From GCA-016699835 sp964543905 (lineage in GTDB: Bacteria > Planctomycetota > Phycisphaerae > Phycisphaerales > UBA1924): DNA of 64,000 nucleotides. The DNA is taken from NCBI GenBank assembly GCA_964543905.1, contig CAZIZO010000002.1:62001-126000 (forward strand), read 5' to 3'. This document shows, piece after piece, positions 8,190-15,871 of this stretch (its first letter is position 1; each line of letters begins with the position of its first letter). A program made the translations under genes and the position numbers. A model generated the notes under the pieces. That model saw only the letters and a program-made list of their open reading frames with translations, was not told where the DNA came from and ran no database searches.

Positions 8190-9452
8190 ATGCTGAAACT
8201 GCCGACGATCCAAGCCTTTGCCGGGATGGTGCTCGCCGATCCGGTCTATCACCCGCTGCACCCGAGCGTGGCGCTGCTGCGTGCGGGGGTGACGTTGGAT
8301 GACCACTCGATCAAGCGGCTGCACGAGATCGGGGTGCGGGAACTGTGGATCCAGTATCCGCCCCTGGAGGCGATCCGGCGATTCGTGAATCCGGCGGCGG
8401 TGACGGCGTGCCGGGACATGGCGACGCGTATCGCGCAGACCATGGACGAACTGGTCGAGAACAAGCACGCGAAACTGGAGTACGACTCGTTCCGCAAGGC
8501 GGTCGTCGCGGTGGTCGAATCGCTCTCGGAGAACGTGTCGGCGGCGCTCTTCATCTTCGAGAGCGCGACGAGCGCCCGCCCGGCGCTGCGTCACGCGTCG
8601 AACGTGTGCTTCCTCAGCATCCTCATGGGGCTCAAACTCGAGTTCTACCTGGTGCACGAACGCAACCGCATGCACGCGACGCTTGCGAAGGATGTCTCGA
8701 GCCTGGGCGTGGGCGCGATGATGCACGACATCGGGATGCTGCACCTGCCCGACGACGTGCTCGACCGATGGAACGCGACCCGAGACGAGAACGATCCGGC
8801 GTGGCGTGAGCACGTCCAACTCGGGTTCGACCACGTCAAGAAGGACTTTGACCCCACGGCCGCGGGGATCGTGCTGCACCACCACCAGCACTTTGACGGG
8901 AGCGGATTCCCGCAGCGCACCGAGTTCTCCGGGAAGGGCCGCGCCTTGCAAGGCTCGGACATCCACATCTTCGCGCGGATCGTGGCCGCCGCGGACCTCT
9001 TTGATCGCTTGCGGCACCCGGCCCACGCGCCGCGGGCAGAACGGCTCGACCTCCCGTCGGTTCCGGCGGTCCGGGCCCTCTCCACGATGTTGAAGCCGCC
9101 CTATCGCTCATGGATCGATCCAATCGTGCTGTGCGGGCTGCTGGCGGCGGCGCCGCCGTATCCCCCGGGGAGCCTGGTGAAGTTGAGCGACGGACGCGAG
9201 GCGGTGGTGGTGGATTGGGTGCCCGAGGATCCGTGCCGACCCACGGTGGAGATCGTGAGCGACCTGCGCGAGATGCTGCGTCCCAACCGGAGACCCAGAC
9301 CGCGAGAACGAATCTCGCTGCGGCGAACGCCCGAGTTGTGGATCGCGGAGATCGACGGGTACGACGTTTCGAAGGACAACTTCACGCCGTCGGCCGTCGG
9401 CGAGTTTGATCTCAACCGGGTTGCCCGCTCGCTGGTGAACGCGGCGGCGTAG
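8190..9452 (+). CDS. HD-GYP-type domain protein with DUF3391-like N-terminus
   Basis: Residues 1-50 (GMVLADPVYHPLHPSVALLRAG) resemble the DUF3391 module that precedes many HD-GYP phosphodiesterases, enzymes that hydrolyse cyclic di-GMP. Metal-ligand candidates are in order: RHASN, MMHDIGML, EHVQLGFDHV, HHHQHFDGSGFP and ARIVAAADLFDRL. The core GYP is GFP and the usual HHE is HHHQ, so it is a variant but all histidines and aspartates of the site appear present. Loops between the HD and the last histidines are longer than usual. A C-terminal region of about 120 residues (KLSDGREAVVVDW) looks like an added small beta domain. ATG 8190 is preferred over GTG 8181 because GGGA lies about 10 bases before it and directly abuts the GTG. 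Confidence 0.8.
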   Translation: MLKLPTIQAFAGMVLADPVYHPLHPSVALLRAGVTLDDHSIKRLHEIGVRELWIQYPPLEAIRRFVNPAAVTACRDMATRIAQTMDELVENKHAKLEYDSFRKAVVAVVESLSENVSAALFIFESATSARPALRHASNVCFLSILMGLKLEFYLVHERNRMHATLAKDVSSLGVGAMMHDIGMLHLPDDVLDRWNATRDENDPAWREHVQLGFDHVKKDFDPTAAGIVLHHHQHFDGSGFPQRTEFSGKGRALQGSDIHIFARIVAAADLFDRLRHPAHAPRAERLDLPSVPAVRALSTMLKPPYRSWIDPIVLCGLLAAAPPYPPGSLVKLSDGREAVVVDWVPEDPCRPTVEIVSDLREMLRPNRRPRPRERISLRRTPELWIAEIDGYDVSKDNFTPSAVGEFDLNRVARSLVNAAA

Positions 9453-9464
9453 AGACCATCACGA

Positions 9465-11297
9465 TCATCGCTTCTTGGTTTGTTCGGCGGGCTCGGTCTT
9501 CGCCTCGGTCGATTCGTCGCCGCCCTTGGACGGGGCCGGGTCCACCTTGCCTTCGGGCTTGCCCGCGGGGGCCTCGGCCACGGGTGTGGCGGGTTCAGCC
9601 CCGCCCTTGGGAGACTCGGCGCTACGAGGCCTCACTTGCCCGGAAGCCCCTCGCTTGCCCGATGCGCCGGGCGGACGACCGCTTCCCTCGGCGACGGGCT
9701 CGCCGTTCTCGCCCAACTTGTAGCCCGCGAGTTCGAGTTTGCCCTTGTCCCACGCGCCCGCAAGCACCTCACCCGCGGAAGGCTGGCGGAGCAGGACAGT
9801 CTCCCCCTCGGCGACGCCCGCGAGGATCTGTGCGTGGGTGTCGGAGCGCTGCCCGAGTTTGATGGGGACGCGGACGAACTTCATCCCCTCTTCCTTGTAC
9901 ACGTAGCGGACGGCGCCGTCCTGAAAGACGGCCTGCACGGGCACGCTGAGCGCGTCCGTGACGCTGCCCAGCGTCAGGCGGGCCTCGCAGCGCATCGAGG
10001 GCTTGAGGACCTCGATCGCGTCGCCGATGTCGAGCGCGACCTTGACGGTGTATTCGCGGAGGTTGGGATCGCGCCAGCCCCCGGACTCGGCGAGCACGCC
10101 GATGCTCTCGACGCGGCCCGAGAAGACACGACCGCCGACGGCGTCGACCTTGACGCTCGCGACCTGCCCGGGGCGGATGCGACCCGCGAGGGCCTCCTGC
10201 ACGCGGACGGAGGCGATCATGTCGCTGGTGTCGGGCAACACGATGAGGAGTTGGTTGGGATAGACCTGCGTGCCGATCTGGAGGCCCGAATCCCCGCCCC
10301 CACCGCCTCCGCGCCCGCCCCATCCTCGCTCCATGCTGGTGGCATAGACGACGAGCCCGTCCTGCGGGGCCTTGATGACGCACGCGGCGAGTTGCTGCTG
10401 GAGTTTCTCGAGTTTGCTCCGGCGTACGGCGACCTGGCGCTCGCGGTTTTTCTTGTCGGCCTCTTTGCTGGCGAGTTCGCTGCGGTTGTTCAGGTCCACC
10501 CGCTGGAGGGCGGCGCGGGCCTCTTCGACCGCCGAGTCCTTTTCCTTGAACTCCTTGGGGAACTGGAACTTTTCATAGACCTCGGCCTGGAGGCGCGAGG
10601 TGGTCCACTTGCTGGTCGCCTCGATGTACGAAACTTCGTCGCGGTCGCACTCGTCCTTGCTGATGAAGCCCTCGTCGAAGAGTTCCTGGCTGCGGAGGAA
10701 CTTGTCGGCGAGCCGCTCGACTTCGAGTTGGGCGCGGCTGATGGCGAGTTCGTTCTCCTGCCGCTTGATGTCGACGTCGCCTTCCATCCACTGCTGGAGC
10801 GCGAGTTCGGCAAGTTCGACCTTGAGGCGGGCCTCGCGGAGTTTGCTCTCGTTCTCGTTGAGTTGGATGTCGTAGGCGTTGTCGGCGGCGATCTTCTGGG
10901 CGCTCGCGGACTCGAACTCGAGGGTTTCCTGGTCGAGTTGCTGCTGGATCTGTTCGCCGTTGAGCACGATGAGGATGTCCCCCGCCTTTACGCGGGTGCC
11001 CTCGTCGACGATCTTGACGATGTTGGCCTCGCGGTCGAGTTCGCTGCGGAGTTCGCGCTTGTTGCGGGCGTCCAACTCACCGCCGGCGGTCGTGGTGATC
11101 TCGAAGTCGATCGTCCGGGCGGGGGCGCGATCGGCGGTCTTGGTCGCGACGACGCTCGCGGGCGTGCCCCCCTGCTTGGCCCACCGCGAGAGCCCCACCC
11201 CCGCGCCGACGAGGACGACAACGGCCCCCACGAACCAGGGCAAGGCCCGGCCGGCGCGAAGGCGGGACCGCTGGGCTCGTGTGTGTTGCGTGATCAT
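9465..11297 (-). CDS. HlyD/RND-type periplasmic adaptor (membrane fusion protein)
   Basis: A single N-terminal membrane segment (WFVGAVVVLVGAGVGLS, residues 21-37) is followed by a lipoyl-like half (RSELDREANIVKIVDEGTRVKAGDILIVL), a long charged coiled coil from about residue 105 to 310, the second lipoyl half with a Gly-rich loop (ERGWGGRGGGGGGDSG), and a beta-barrel region (IRPGQVASVKVDAVGGRVFSG). This is the order found in adaptors that link an inner-membrane pump to an outer-membrane channel. The coiled coil is longer than in most RND adaptors and more like those paired with ABC permeases. The last 80 residues are a Pro/Lys/Glu-rich tail with no recognisable fold. No pump or channel gene is adjacent; the orphan ABC permease at 34116-35309 is a candidate partner by type only. 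Confidence 0.85.
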   Translation of the reverse strand: MITQHTRAQRSRLRAGRALPWFVGAVVVLVGAGVGLSRWAKQGGTPASVVATKTADRAPARTIDFEITTTAGGELDARNKRELRSELDREANIVKIVDEGTRVKAGDILIVLNGEQIQQQLDQETLEFESASAQKIAADNAYDIQLNENESKLREARLKVELAELALQQWMEGDVDIKRQENELAISRAQLEVERLADKFLRSQELFDEGFISKDECDRDEVSYIEATSKWTTSRLQAEVYEKFQFPKEFKEKDSAVEEARAALQRVDLNNRSELASKEADKKNRERQVAVRRSKLEKLQQQLAACVIKAPQDGLVVYATSMERGWGGRGGGGGGDSGLQIGTQVYPNQLLIVLPDTSDMIASVRVQEALAGRIRPGQVASVKVDAVGGRVFSGRVESIGVLAESGGWRDPNLREYTVKVALDIGDAIEVLKPSMRCEARLTLGSVTDALSVPVQAVFQDGAVRYVYKEEGMKFVRVPIKLGQRSDTHAQILAGVAEGETVLLRQPSAGEVLAGAWDKGKLELAGYKLGENGEPVAEGSGRPPGASGKRGASGQVRPRSAESPKGGAEPATPVAEAPAGKPEGKVDPAPSKGGDESTEAKTEPAEQTKKR

Positions 11298-11434
11298 GGT
11301 GGCTCCGCCTTTCCGCGACCGATGGGTCGCTCGTCAACTGTGTGCCAACTCGATGATATGGGCCGTCGTGCGCCCAAACTCCCTCGGCGGTTCGGAATCA
11401 GGCGGGGGCTCGGAGGGTCCTGTACCATCTCCGG

Positions 11435-12169
11435 ATGTCCACGCCCACTCTGCATTCGTTGCTTCCGCCCGGCAAGATGCTGCTGATCGTCGTGGCGGCC
11501 CCGAACGAGTTCCGAGCCATCGTTGAGGGCGTGGGCGCACCGATCGCCCCATCCCCACCCTATTGGACGCGGCAGGCGTTGACTTCCGTCGCGGAAGTGG
11601 TGCTGAGCGGCGTGGGGAAGGCGAATGCCGCCGGGGCGGTTGCACGCTGCGTTGACGCGGCGCGTCACGGGGCGATCCTGAACGTCGGGATCGCGGGCTC
11701 GCTGCCCTCGATGGATGGGGGTGCGAGGTCGCCGCGGATCGGGCAGGTTGTGGCGGCGGGGGGGTGCGCGTTCGCGGACGAGGGCGTCGAGACTCCGGAG
11801 GGGTACACCGACATGGCGTCGCTGGGATTTCCGATGGGCTCGTTTCCGGGCTCGCGGGTGCCGGTGGACCCGGGCGTGCTCGAGGTCGTACGTCGAGTTG
11901 CGGACGTGGTGGGCACGATCGCGACGGTGTCCACGTGTTCTGGGACGGACGCGCGTGCGGCGGAGGTTGTGAAGCGGACGGGGGGCGTGGCCGAGGGGAT
12001 GGAGGGCGCCGCGGTGGCGCTCGCGGCCCATCGGCTTGGGGTTGCGATGGGCGAAGTCCGCATTATCAGCAACACGACGGGCGACCGAGGGCGGCAGCAG
12101 TGGGACCTCCGTGGGGCGTTCGCCCGGTTGGGGGAGGTCACCCGGCACCTGGTCGGGCGTGCGGAGTAA
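11435..12169 (+). CDS. mqnB: Futalosine hydrolase
   Basis: This nucleoside-phosphorylase-fold enzyme releases hypoxanthine from futalosine in the alternative (futalosine) route to menaquinone. Diagnostic stretches are LLIVVAAPNEFRAI at the N-terminus, SGVGKANAAGAVAR, ILNVGIAGSLP, EGMEGAAVALAAHRLG (with the Glu of the active site) and the C-terminal RIISNTTGDRGRQQWDL, which separates futalosine hydrolase from MTA/SAH nucleosidases. Length 244 is normal. It is divergent from the HlyD gene across 137 bases and 95 bases upstream of the pilus operon. The other menaquinone genes are not in the window. Confidence 0.9.
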   Translation: MSTPTLHSLLPPGKMLLIVVAAPNEFRAIVEGVGAPIAPSPPYWTRQALTSVAEVVLSGVGKANAAGAVARCVDAARHGAILNVGIAGSLPSMDGGARSPRIGQVVAAGGCAFADEGVETPEGYTDMASLGFPMGSFPGSRVPVDPGVLEVVRRVADVVGTIATVSTCSGTDARAAEVVKRTGGVAEGMEGAAVALAAHRLGVAMGEVRIISNTTGDRGRQQWDLRGAFARLGEVTRHLVGRAE

Positions 12170-12264
12170 TGCGCGTGTGACGATTGGGGCGGATCGGACG
12201 AAGCCCTCGCGGGCGACCGAGACGATCCCGCCCGTGTGCATGAACCAAAGCGCAGAGGCGACCG

Positions 12265-13626
12265 ATGTTGCCGAGCGAGGTTGCGGTCGGTGTTCCGCGG
12301 CGAGCCGAGGCTCGCGCGGCGTCGGGCGTGGCTGGGGCTTGGACGGTTCGCATGGGACTTGATGTCTTCCGACGCCTGGTTTCGATCGGGAAGCGTGCCA
12401 CGGATGTGGGCACGGAGGTGTCGGCCACGATGGGGATCAAGGCGGGGCTGGGCTATCCGATCGCGATCGACTTTGGGGTGGGAAGCCTGAAGATCCTGCA
12501 GATCAACCCGGGGGAGCCACCGACGCTGGCGGCGGCGGCGTGCCTGGAGACGCCGGAGGAACTCATCAAGAAGCCGGCGGAGCGCTTGCTGTATCAGGCG
12601 CAGAACTTGCCGCGGCTGATCCGCGAGGGAGGGTTCAAGGGCAAGCGGGCGGTGTGCGCGATACCGGCGTGGAAGACGATGTGCAAGAACATCCAGTTCG
12701 CGAAGCAGGAGGGGCTCTCGACGGCGGCGCTGGTCGGGGGCGCGATCCAGACGCAACTGAACCTGGACCCGTTCACGATGGTGCATCGGCACATCGAGGT
12801 GCAGACGGGCGCGATGGGGAAGACGGAGGTCATCGTGGTCGCGGCCGAGCGGGACCTCGTGGACAAACTCGTGGGGGCGATCCACGGCGCGAAACTCCAG
12901 CCGGTGGGGATGCAGAGCGAGTTTGATGCGATGCTCGTGGCGTTCGGGCACATCAACCGGCGTGAAGAGGACAAGGACAAGAGCACGCTGCTGCTGGACC
13001 TGGGGAGCACGACGACGAAGGTGGCGATCTGCCACGGGAAGAGCATGGTCTTCGCCCGCGTGATCGAGTTTGGCGGGCGCAACCTCGACGCGACGATCGC
13101 GGACCAACTCGGGTGCAGCCTGGCGGAAGCGCGGCGTCGGCGGATGGCGCTGGACGACCAGATGGCGACCGCCACGGCGGACGTGGTGCCCAAGGTGGTG
13201 GTGGGCTCGAGCACCCCGCTGGAGCCTCGAGAGGATGGCAAGCCCGAGCGACGCGAGCGAAAACTGCCGCGGGGCGTGTCGGGGGATGTGGTGGCCGACG
13301 AGGCGATCGGTGTCGCGCCCAAGGAGGCGGACCTGAGCGACGCGCTGGAGATGCTGACGGACGAGATCCTGATGTGCCTGCGGTACCACGGCTCGCAGTT
13401 CGCGGGGCGCAAACTGGATCGGGCGATCTTCGTGGGGGGCGAGTCGCGACATCGCGGGCTGTGCCAGCACATCGCCCGGAAGATCCGGATGCCCGCGCAC
13501 ATGGCGGACCCGATGGCGTGGGTGGCGCGGACGGGGGATGAGCCGACGATCGGCGTGGACCTGAAGAAACCCCAGCCCGGATGGGCGGTGGCGCTGGGAT
13601 TGTGCCTGAGCCCGACGGACCTGTAA
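12265..13626 (+). CDS. pilM: Type IV pilus assembly protein PilM
   Basis: PilM is a cytoplasmic actin-like ATPase that binds the N-terminal tail of PilN and anchors the pilus inner-membrane complex. The phosphate-1 motif is seen as IAIDFGVGSLKILQIN (about residues 72-87), the phosphate-2 region as LLLDLGSTTTKVAICHG, and the adenosine motif as RAIFVGGESRHRGLCQ. The Gly-Val-Gly-Ser in the first motif and Leu-Gly-Ser-Thr-Thr in the second are family-typical. About 75 residues between the second and third motifs form a charged insert (EPREDGKPERRERK). Start 12265 has AGAGG 6 bases upstream; ATG 12352 would give a product 29 residues shorter and starting MGLDVFRR, which remains possible. First gene of a tight co-directional operon. 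Confidence 0.87.
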   Translation: MLPSEVAVGVPRRAEARAASGVAGAWTVRMGLDVFRRLVSIGKRATDVGTEVSATMGIKAGLGYPIAIDFGVGSLKILQINPGEPPTLAAAACLETPEELIKKPAERLLYQAQNLPRLIREGGFKGKRAVCAIPAWKTMCKNIQFAKQEGLSTAALVGGAIQTQLNLDPFTMVHRHIEVQTGAMGKTEVIVVAAERDLVDKLVGAIHGAKLQPVGMQSEFDAMLVAFGHINRREEDKDKSTLLLDLGSTTTKVAICHGKSMVFARVIEFGGRNLDATIADQLGCSLAEARRRRMALDDQMATATADVVPKVVVGSSTPLEPREDGKPERRERKLPRGVSGDVVADEAIGVAPKEADLSDALEMLTDEILMCLRYHGSQFAGRKLDRAIFVGGESRHRGLCQHIARKIRMPAHMADPMAWVARTGDEPTIGVDLKKPQPGWAVALGLCLSPTDL

Positions 13627-13659
13627 CGCAAGGACGACGCAAGGAGCACGGGAGGACCG

Positions 13660-14493
13660 ATGAAGAATCCACTGGCACCAACCAGTCCGATGCAGGGGAG
13701 TTTCCTTCCCGAGGACTACATCACGCGGCGCAATGAACTGCGCGCGAACCTGATCACGCTCTCCCTGTTCGCGGTCGTGCTGGCGGGCGTCGTGGGAGGC
13801 TTCGTGGTGACCACGCGCTCGTACCACGTCGTCAAGAGCGAGCGGCAGCGGGTGGAGGCGGCCTTCAAGGCCGAGAGCGAGAAGATCGAGGAGATCAAGA
13901 AACTCGAAGCCCAGCGGGCGCAGATGATGGAAAAGGCGGAGATCACGGCGACGCTCTCCGAGCGGATCCCGCGTTGGGCGCTGCTGGGCGAGGTCGTGCT
14001 CCGCATGCCGCGCGACATGAAGTTGGAGACGTTCCACCTCAAGAGCAAGCGAGTGGACCCGGCGGTGACGGCGACGGGCGGGGCGCCGGCCAAACTCGCG
14101 GTGAAGAACCTGAAGGGCGCCAAGCCCGAGAAGGGGGACGCGAAGAAGAAGGGGGAGGAGAAGCCCAAACTCACGCCGCCACGATACGAGTACACGCTGA
14201 CGCTCTCGGGGTCGGCGGAGCACAACAGCGACATCGCGGACTTCCTGACGGCGCTGCGGGCGTCGCCGGTGCTCGAGAGCATCGACATGAACTACATCCG
14301 AGAGTCGAAGGAGAAGGACCGTGAACTGCGGAAGTTCGAGTTCACGGGGACGCTGAAGCAGCGTCCGGACAGCGAGATGATCGCGAGTTCGCTGCGCGAT
14401 CTGGTGGCCCAGCGCACGGCGCAGGCCAAGGACGACCCCGCCCCCAGCAAACCGCGGACGCAGACGAACGCGGGCAACGGAAAGGGAGACTAA
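13660..14493 (+). CDS. pilN: PilN-like type IV pilus inner-membrane protein
   Basis: The 277-residue protein has a cytoplasmic N-terminus with FLPEDYITRRNELR, like the PilM-binding INLLP-type motif in position, one membrane segment (LITLSLFAVVLAGVVGGFV, about residues 31-49), then a coiled coil (VKSERQRVEAAFKAESEKIE) and a periplasmic ferredoxin-like domain (MKLETFHLKS, YTLTLSGSAEHNSDIADFL). A Lys-rich insert (AKPEKGDAKKKGEEKPK) interrupts the domain and makes it longer than most PilN (about 200). The gene follows pilM by 33 bases and precedes pilO by 3. The assignment rests on topology and gene order more than on sequence motifs. Confidence 0.8.
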   Translation: MKNPLAPTSPMQGSFLPEDYITRRNELRANLITLSLFAVVLAGVVGGFVVTTRSYHVVKSERQRVEAAFKAESEKIEEIKKLEAQRAQMMEKAEITATLSERIPRWALLGEVVLRMPRDMKLETFHLKSKRVDPAVTATGGAPAKLAVKNLKGAKPEKGDAKKKGEEKPKLTPPRYEYTLTLSGSAEHNSDIADFLTALRASPVLESIDMNYIRESKEKDRELRKFEFTGTLKQRPDSEMIASSLRDLVAQRTAQAKDDPAPSKPRTQTNAGNGKGD

Positions 14494-14496
14494 GCC

Positions 14497-15099
14497 ATGG
14501 GACCATGGACCGGATTTCGAGGGCTCCTCGTGCTCGCGATCGTGCTGGGCTTGCCGCTGATCTCGTATTACGCGGTGTTCAAGCCGCAGAACAAGGCGAT
14601 CGAGAAGGAGCGAGAGCAGATCAAGTATCAGCAGGACCTGCTGCAGAAACTCAAGGCGGAGTCGGCGAAGCACGCGGACCTGCAGAAGGCGAACGAAGAA
14701 GCCCAGGTGATGGTGAAGTCCATCGAGGCGAAGTTGCCGACGGGCAAGGAGATCGATGGGGTGGTTCGGCAGGTGTCGGAGTTGGCGATCCAGGCGGGGT
14801 TGCAGCCGCCGGCGATGCGATCGACGAAGCCGGTCCCGGCGATGCTGTACATGGAGCAGCCGCTGGAGACGGAGGTGACGGGGGACTTCGTGGGGTTCTT
14901 TAGTTTCCTCGCGCGCCTGGAAAAGATGCCGCGGATCATCCGGATCCCGGACCTGAAGATCACCGGGCAGAGCGGGAAAGCGGGCGTGGAGGTGAAGGCC
15001 GAGTTCACGCTGAGCATTTATTTTCAGGATCAGAACAAGGTGGCGGAGGCGATGAAATCGGCGTCGGCGGCCACGGGCACCACGATGGGAGGAAAGTAA
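14497..15099 (+). CDS. pilO: PilO-like type IV pilus inner-membrane protein
   Basis: A 200-residue bitopic protein: one membrane segment (LLVLAIVLGLPLISYYAVF, residues 9-27), a coiled coil (KAIEKEREQIKYQQDLLQKL through LQKANEEAQ), and a periplasmic domain with the PilO-like signature LPTGKEIDGVVRQVSELAIQAGL and a final beta-alpha-beta part (VTGDFVGFFSFLARLEKMPR). PilO pairs with PilN in the periplasm and couples to PilP. Separated by 3 bases from pilN and by 1 base from the next gene, which implies translation from one message. Confidence 0.88.
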   Translation: MGPWTGFRGLLVLAIVLGLPLISYYAVFKPQNKAIEKEREQIKYQQDLLQKLKAESAKHADLQKANEEAQVMVKSIEAKLPTGKEIDGVVRQVSELAIQAGLQPPAMRSTKPVPAMLYMEQPLETEVTGDFVGFFSFLARLEKMPRIIRIPDLKITGQSGKAGVEVKAEFTLSIYFQDQNKVAEAMKSASAATGTTMGGK

Positions 15100-15100
15100 C

Positions 15101-15826
15101 ATGAGCGGCGCACCACAACTTCCGGGAGAGACGGGCGGATTCCGCGGGCTGCCCGGGGCGAGCACGGGCGAGGCGCCGGTGGTCGACACGTCGCCGCGCC
15201 GCGGTCGGGCGTCGCAGCAGATCATCGTGGTCGCGCTGCTGTTGAGCGTGAGCGGGGCGGCGATCTTCGGGATGCGGCACCTGGGGGCACGTGCGGGGAT
15301 GGACATGACGGTCGCCGAAGTGGGCCTGAAGATTGGAGATGAGAAGGAATCGGCGGAGCGGGCGAAGAGTTACGAGCGGATCATGGCGGACCTGCAACGC
15401 ATGCAGAGGCCGCTGGACGTCGCGATGGGTGATTTTCAGAAGAGCCCGTTCATGCTGGACATGCCCGAGCCGGCGGCGGCGACGAACGTGGAGGACGAAG
15501 AACTCAAGCGTGCCGAGCAAGCGCGCCGCGAGGCCGCCGCACGGAAGGACGCGACGCTGCGAACGCTGGGCGGGCTGCAACTGCAGAGCGTGCTGGGGGG
15601 GAGCAAGCCGCTCGCGCGCATCAACAACGAGACGGTGCACGTGGGCGACAAGGTCGGCGGCTCGTTCGTGGTGAAGGAGATCCGAGGGCGGGAGCGCGAG
15701 GTCGTGCTGGACAACGACGGCGAGGACTTCGTGCTGTCGATGAACCTGCCGATGGGGGGCCCGGCGGCGCCGGGCTCCGCGCCGCACACCGCGGCGCCCA
15801 AGGCCCAGACGGCGCCGAAGAAGTGA
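15101..15826 (+). CDS. PilP/GspC-like pilus accessory protein
   Basis: The product has an unfolded N-terminus, one membrane segment (IIVVALLLSVSGAAIFGM, about residues 42-59), a linker rich in Glu and Arg, and a C-terminal small beta domain: RTLGGLQLQSVLGGSKPLAR, VHVGDKVGGSFVVKEIRGRE, VVLDNDGEDFVLSM. This is the HR-type domain pattern of PilP and GspC, which bridges the inner-membrane complex to the secretin. PilP is usually a lipoprotein; here no lipobox is present and it is anchored by a membrane helix as in GspC. The gene lies 1 base after pilO and 45 before the ATPase gene, which supports the role by position. Confidence 0.72.
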   Translation: MSGAPQLPGETGGFRGLPGASTGEAPVVDTSPRRGRASQQIIVVALLLSVSGAAIFGMRHLGARAGMDMTVAEVGLKIGDEKESAERAKSYERIMADLQRMQRPLDVAMGDFQKSPFMLDMPEPAAATNVEDEELKRAEQARREAAARKDATLRTLGGLQLQSVLGGSKPLARINNETVHVGDKVGGSFVVKEIRGREREVVLDNDGEDFVLSMNLPMGGPAAPGSAPHTAAPKAQTAPKK

Positions 15827-15871
15827 TCGCGTGGATCGCGCGGGTCGGAACGAGATTGGAGGGTGGAGTCC

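Noticed and set aside
11665..15306. A very long open frame antisense to the pilus operon
   Set aside because: Its composition is Arg/His/Leu-rich and repetitive, as expected for the antisense of GC-rich codons, while the plus strand encodes recognisable PilM, PilN, PilO and PilP-like proteins.
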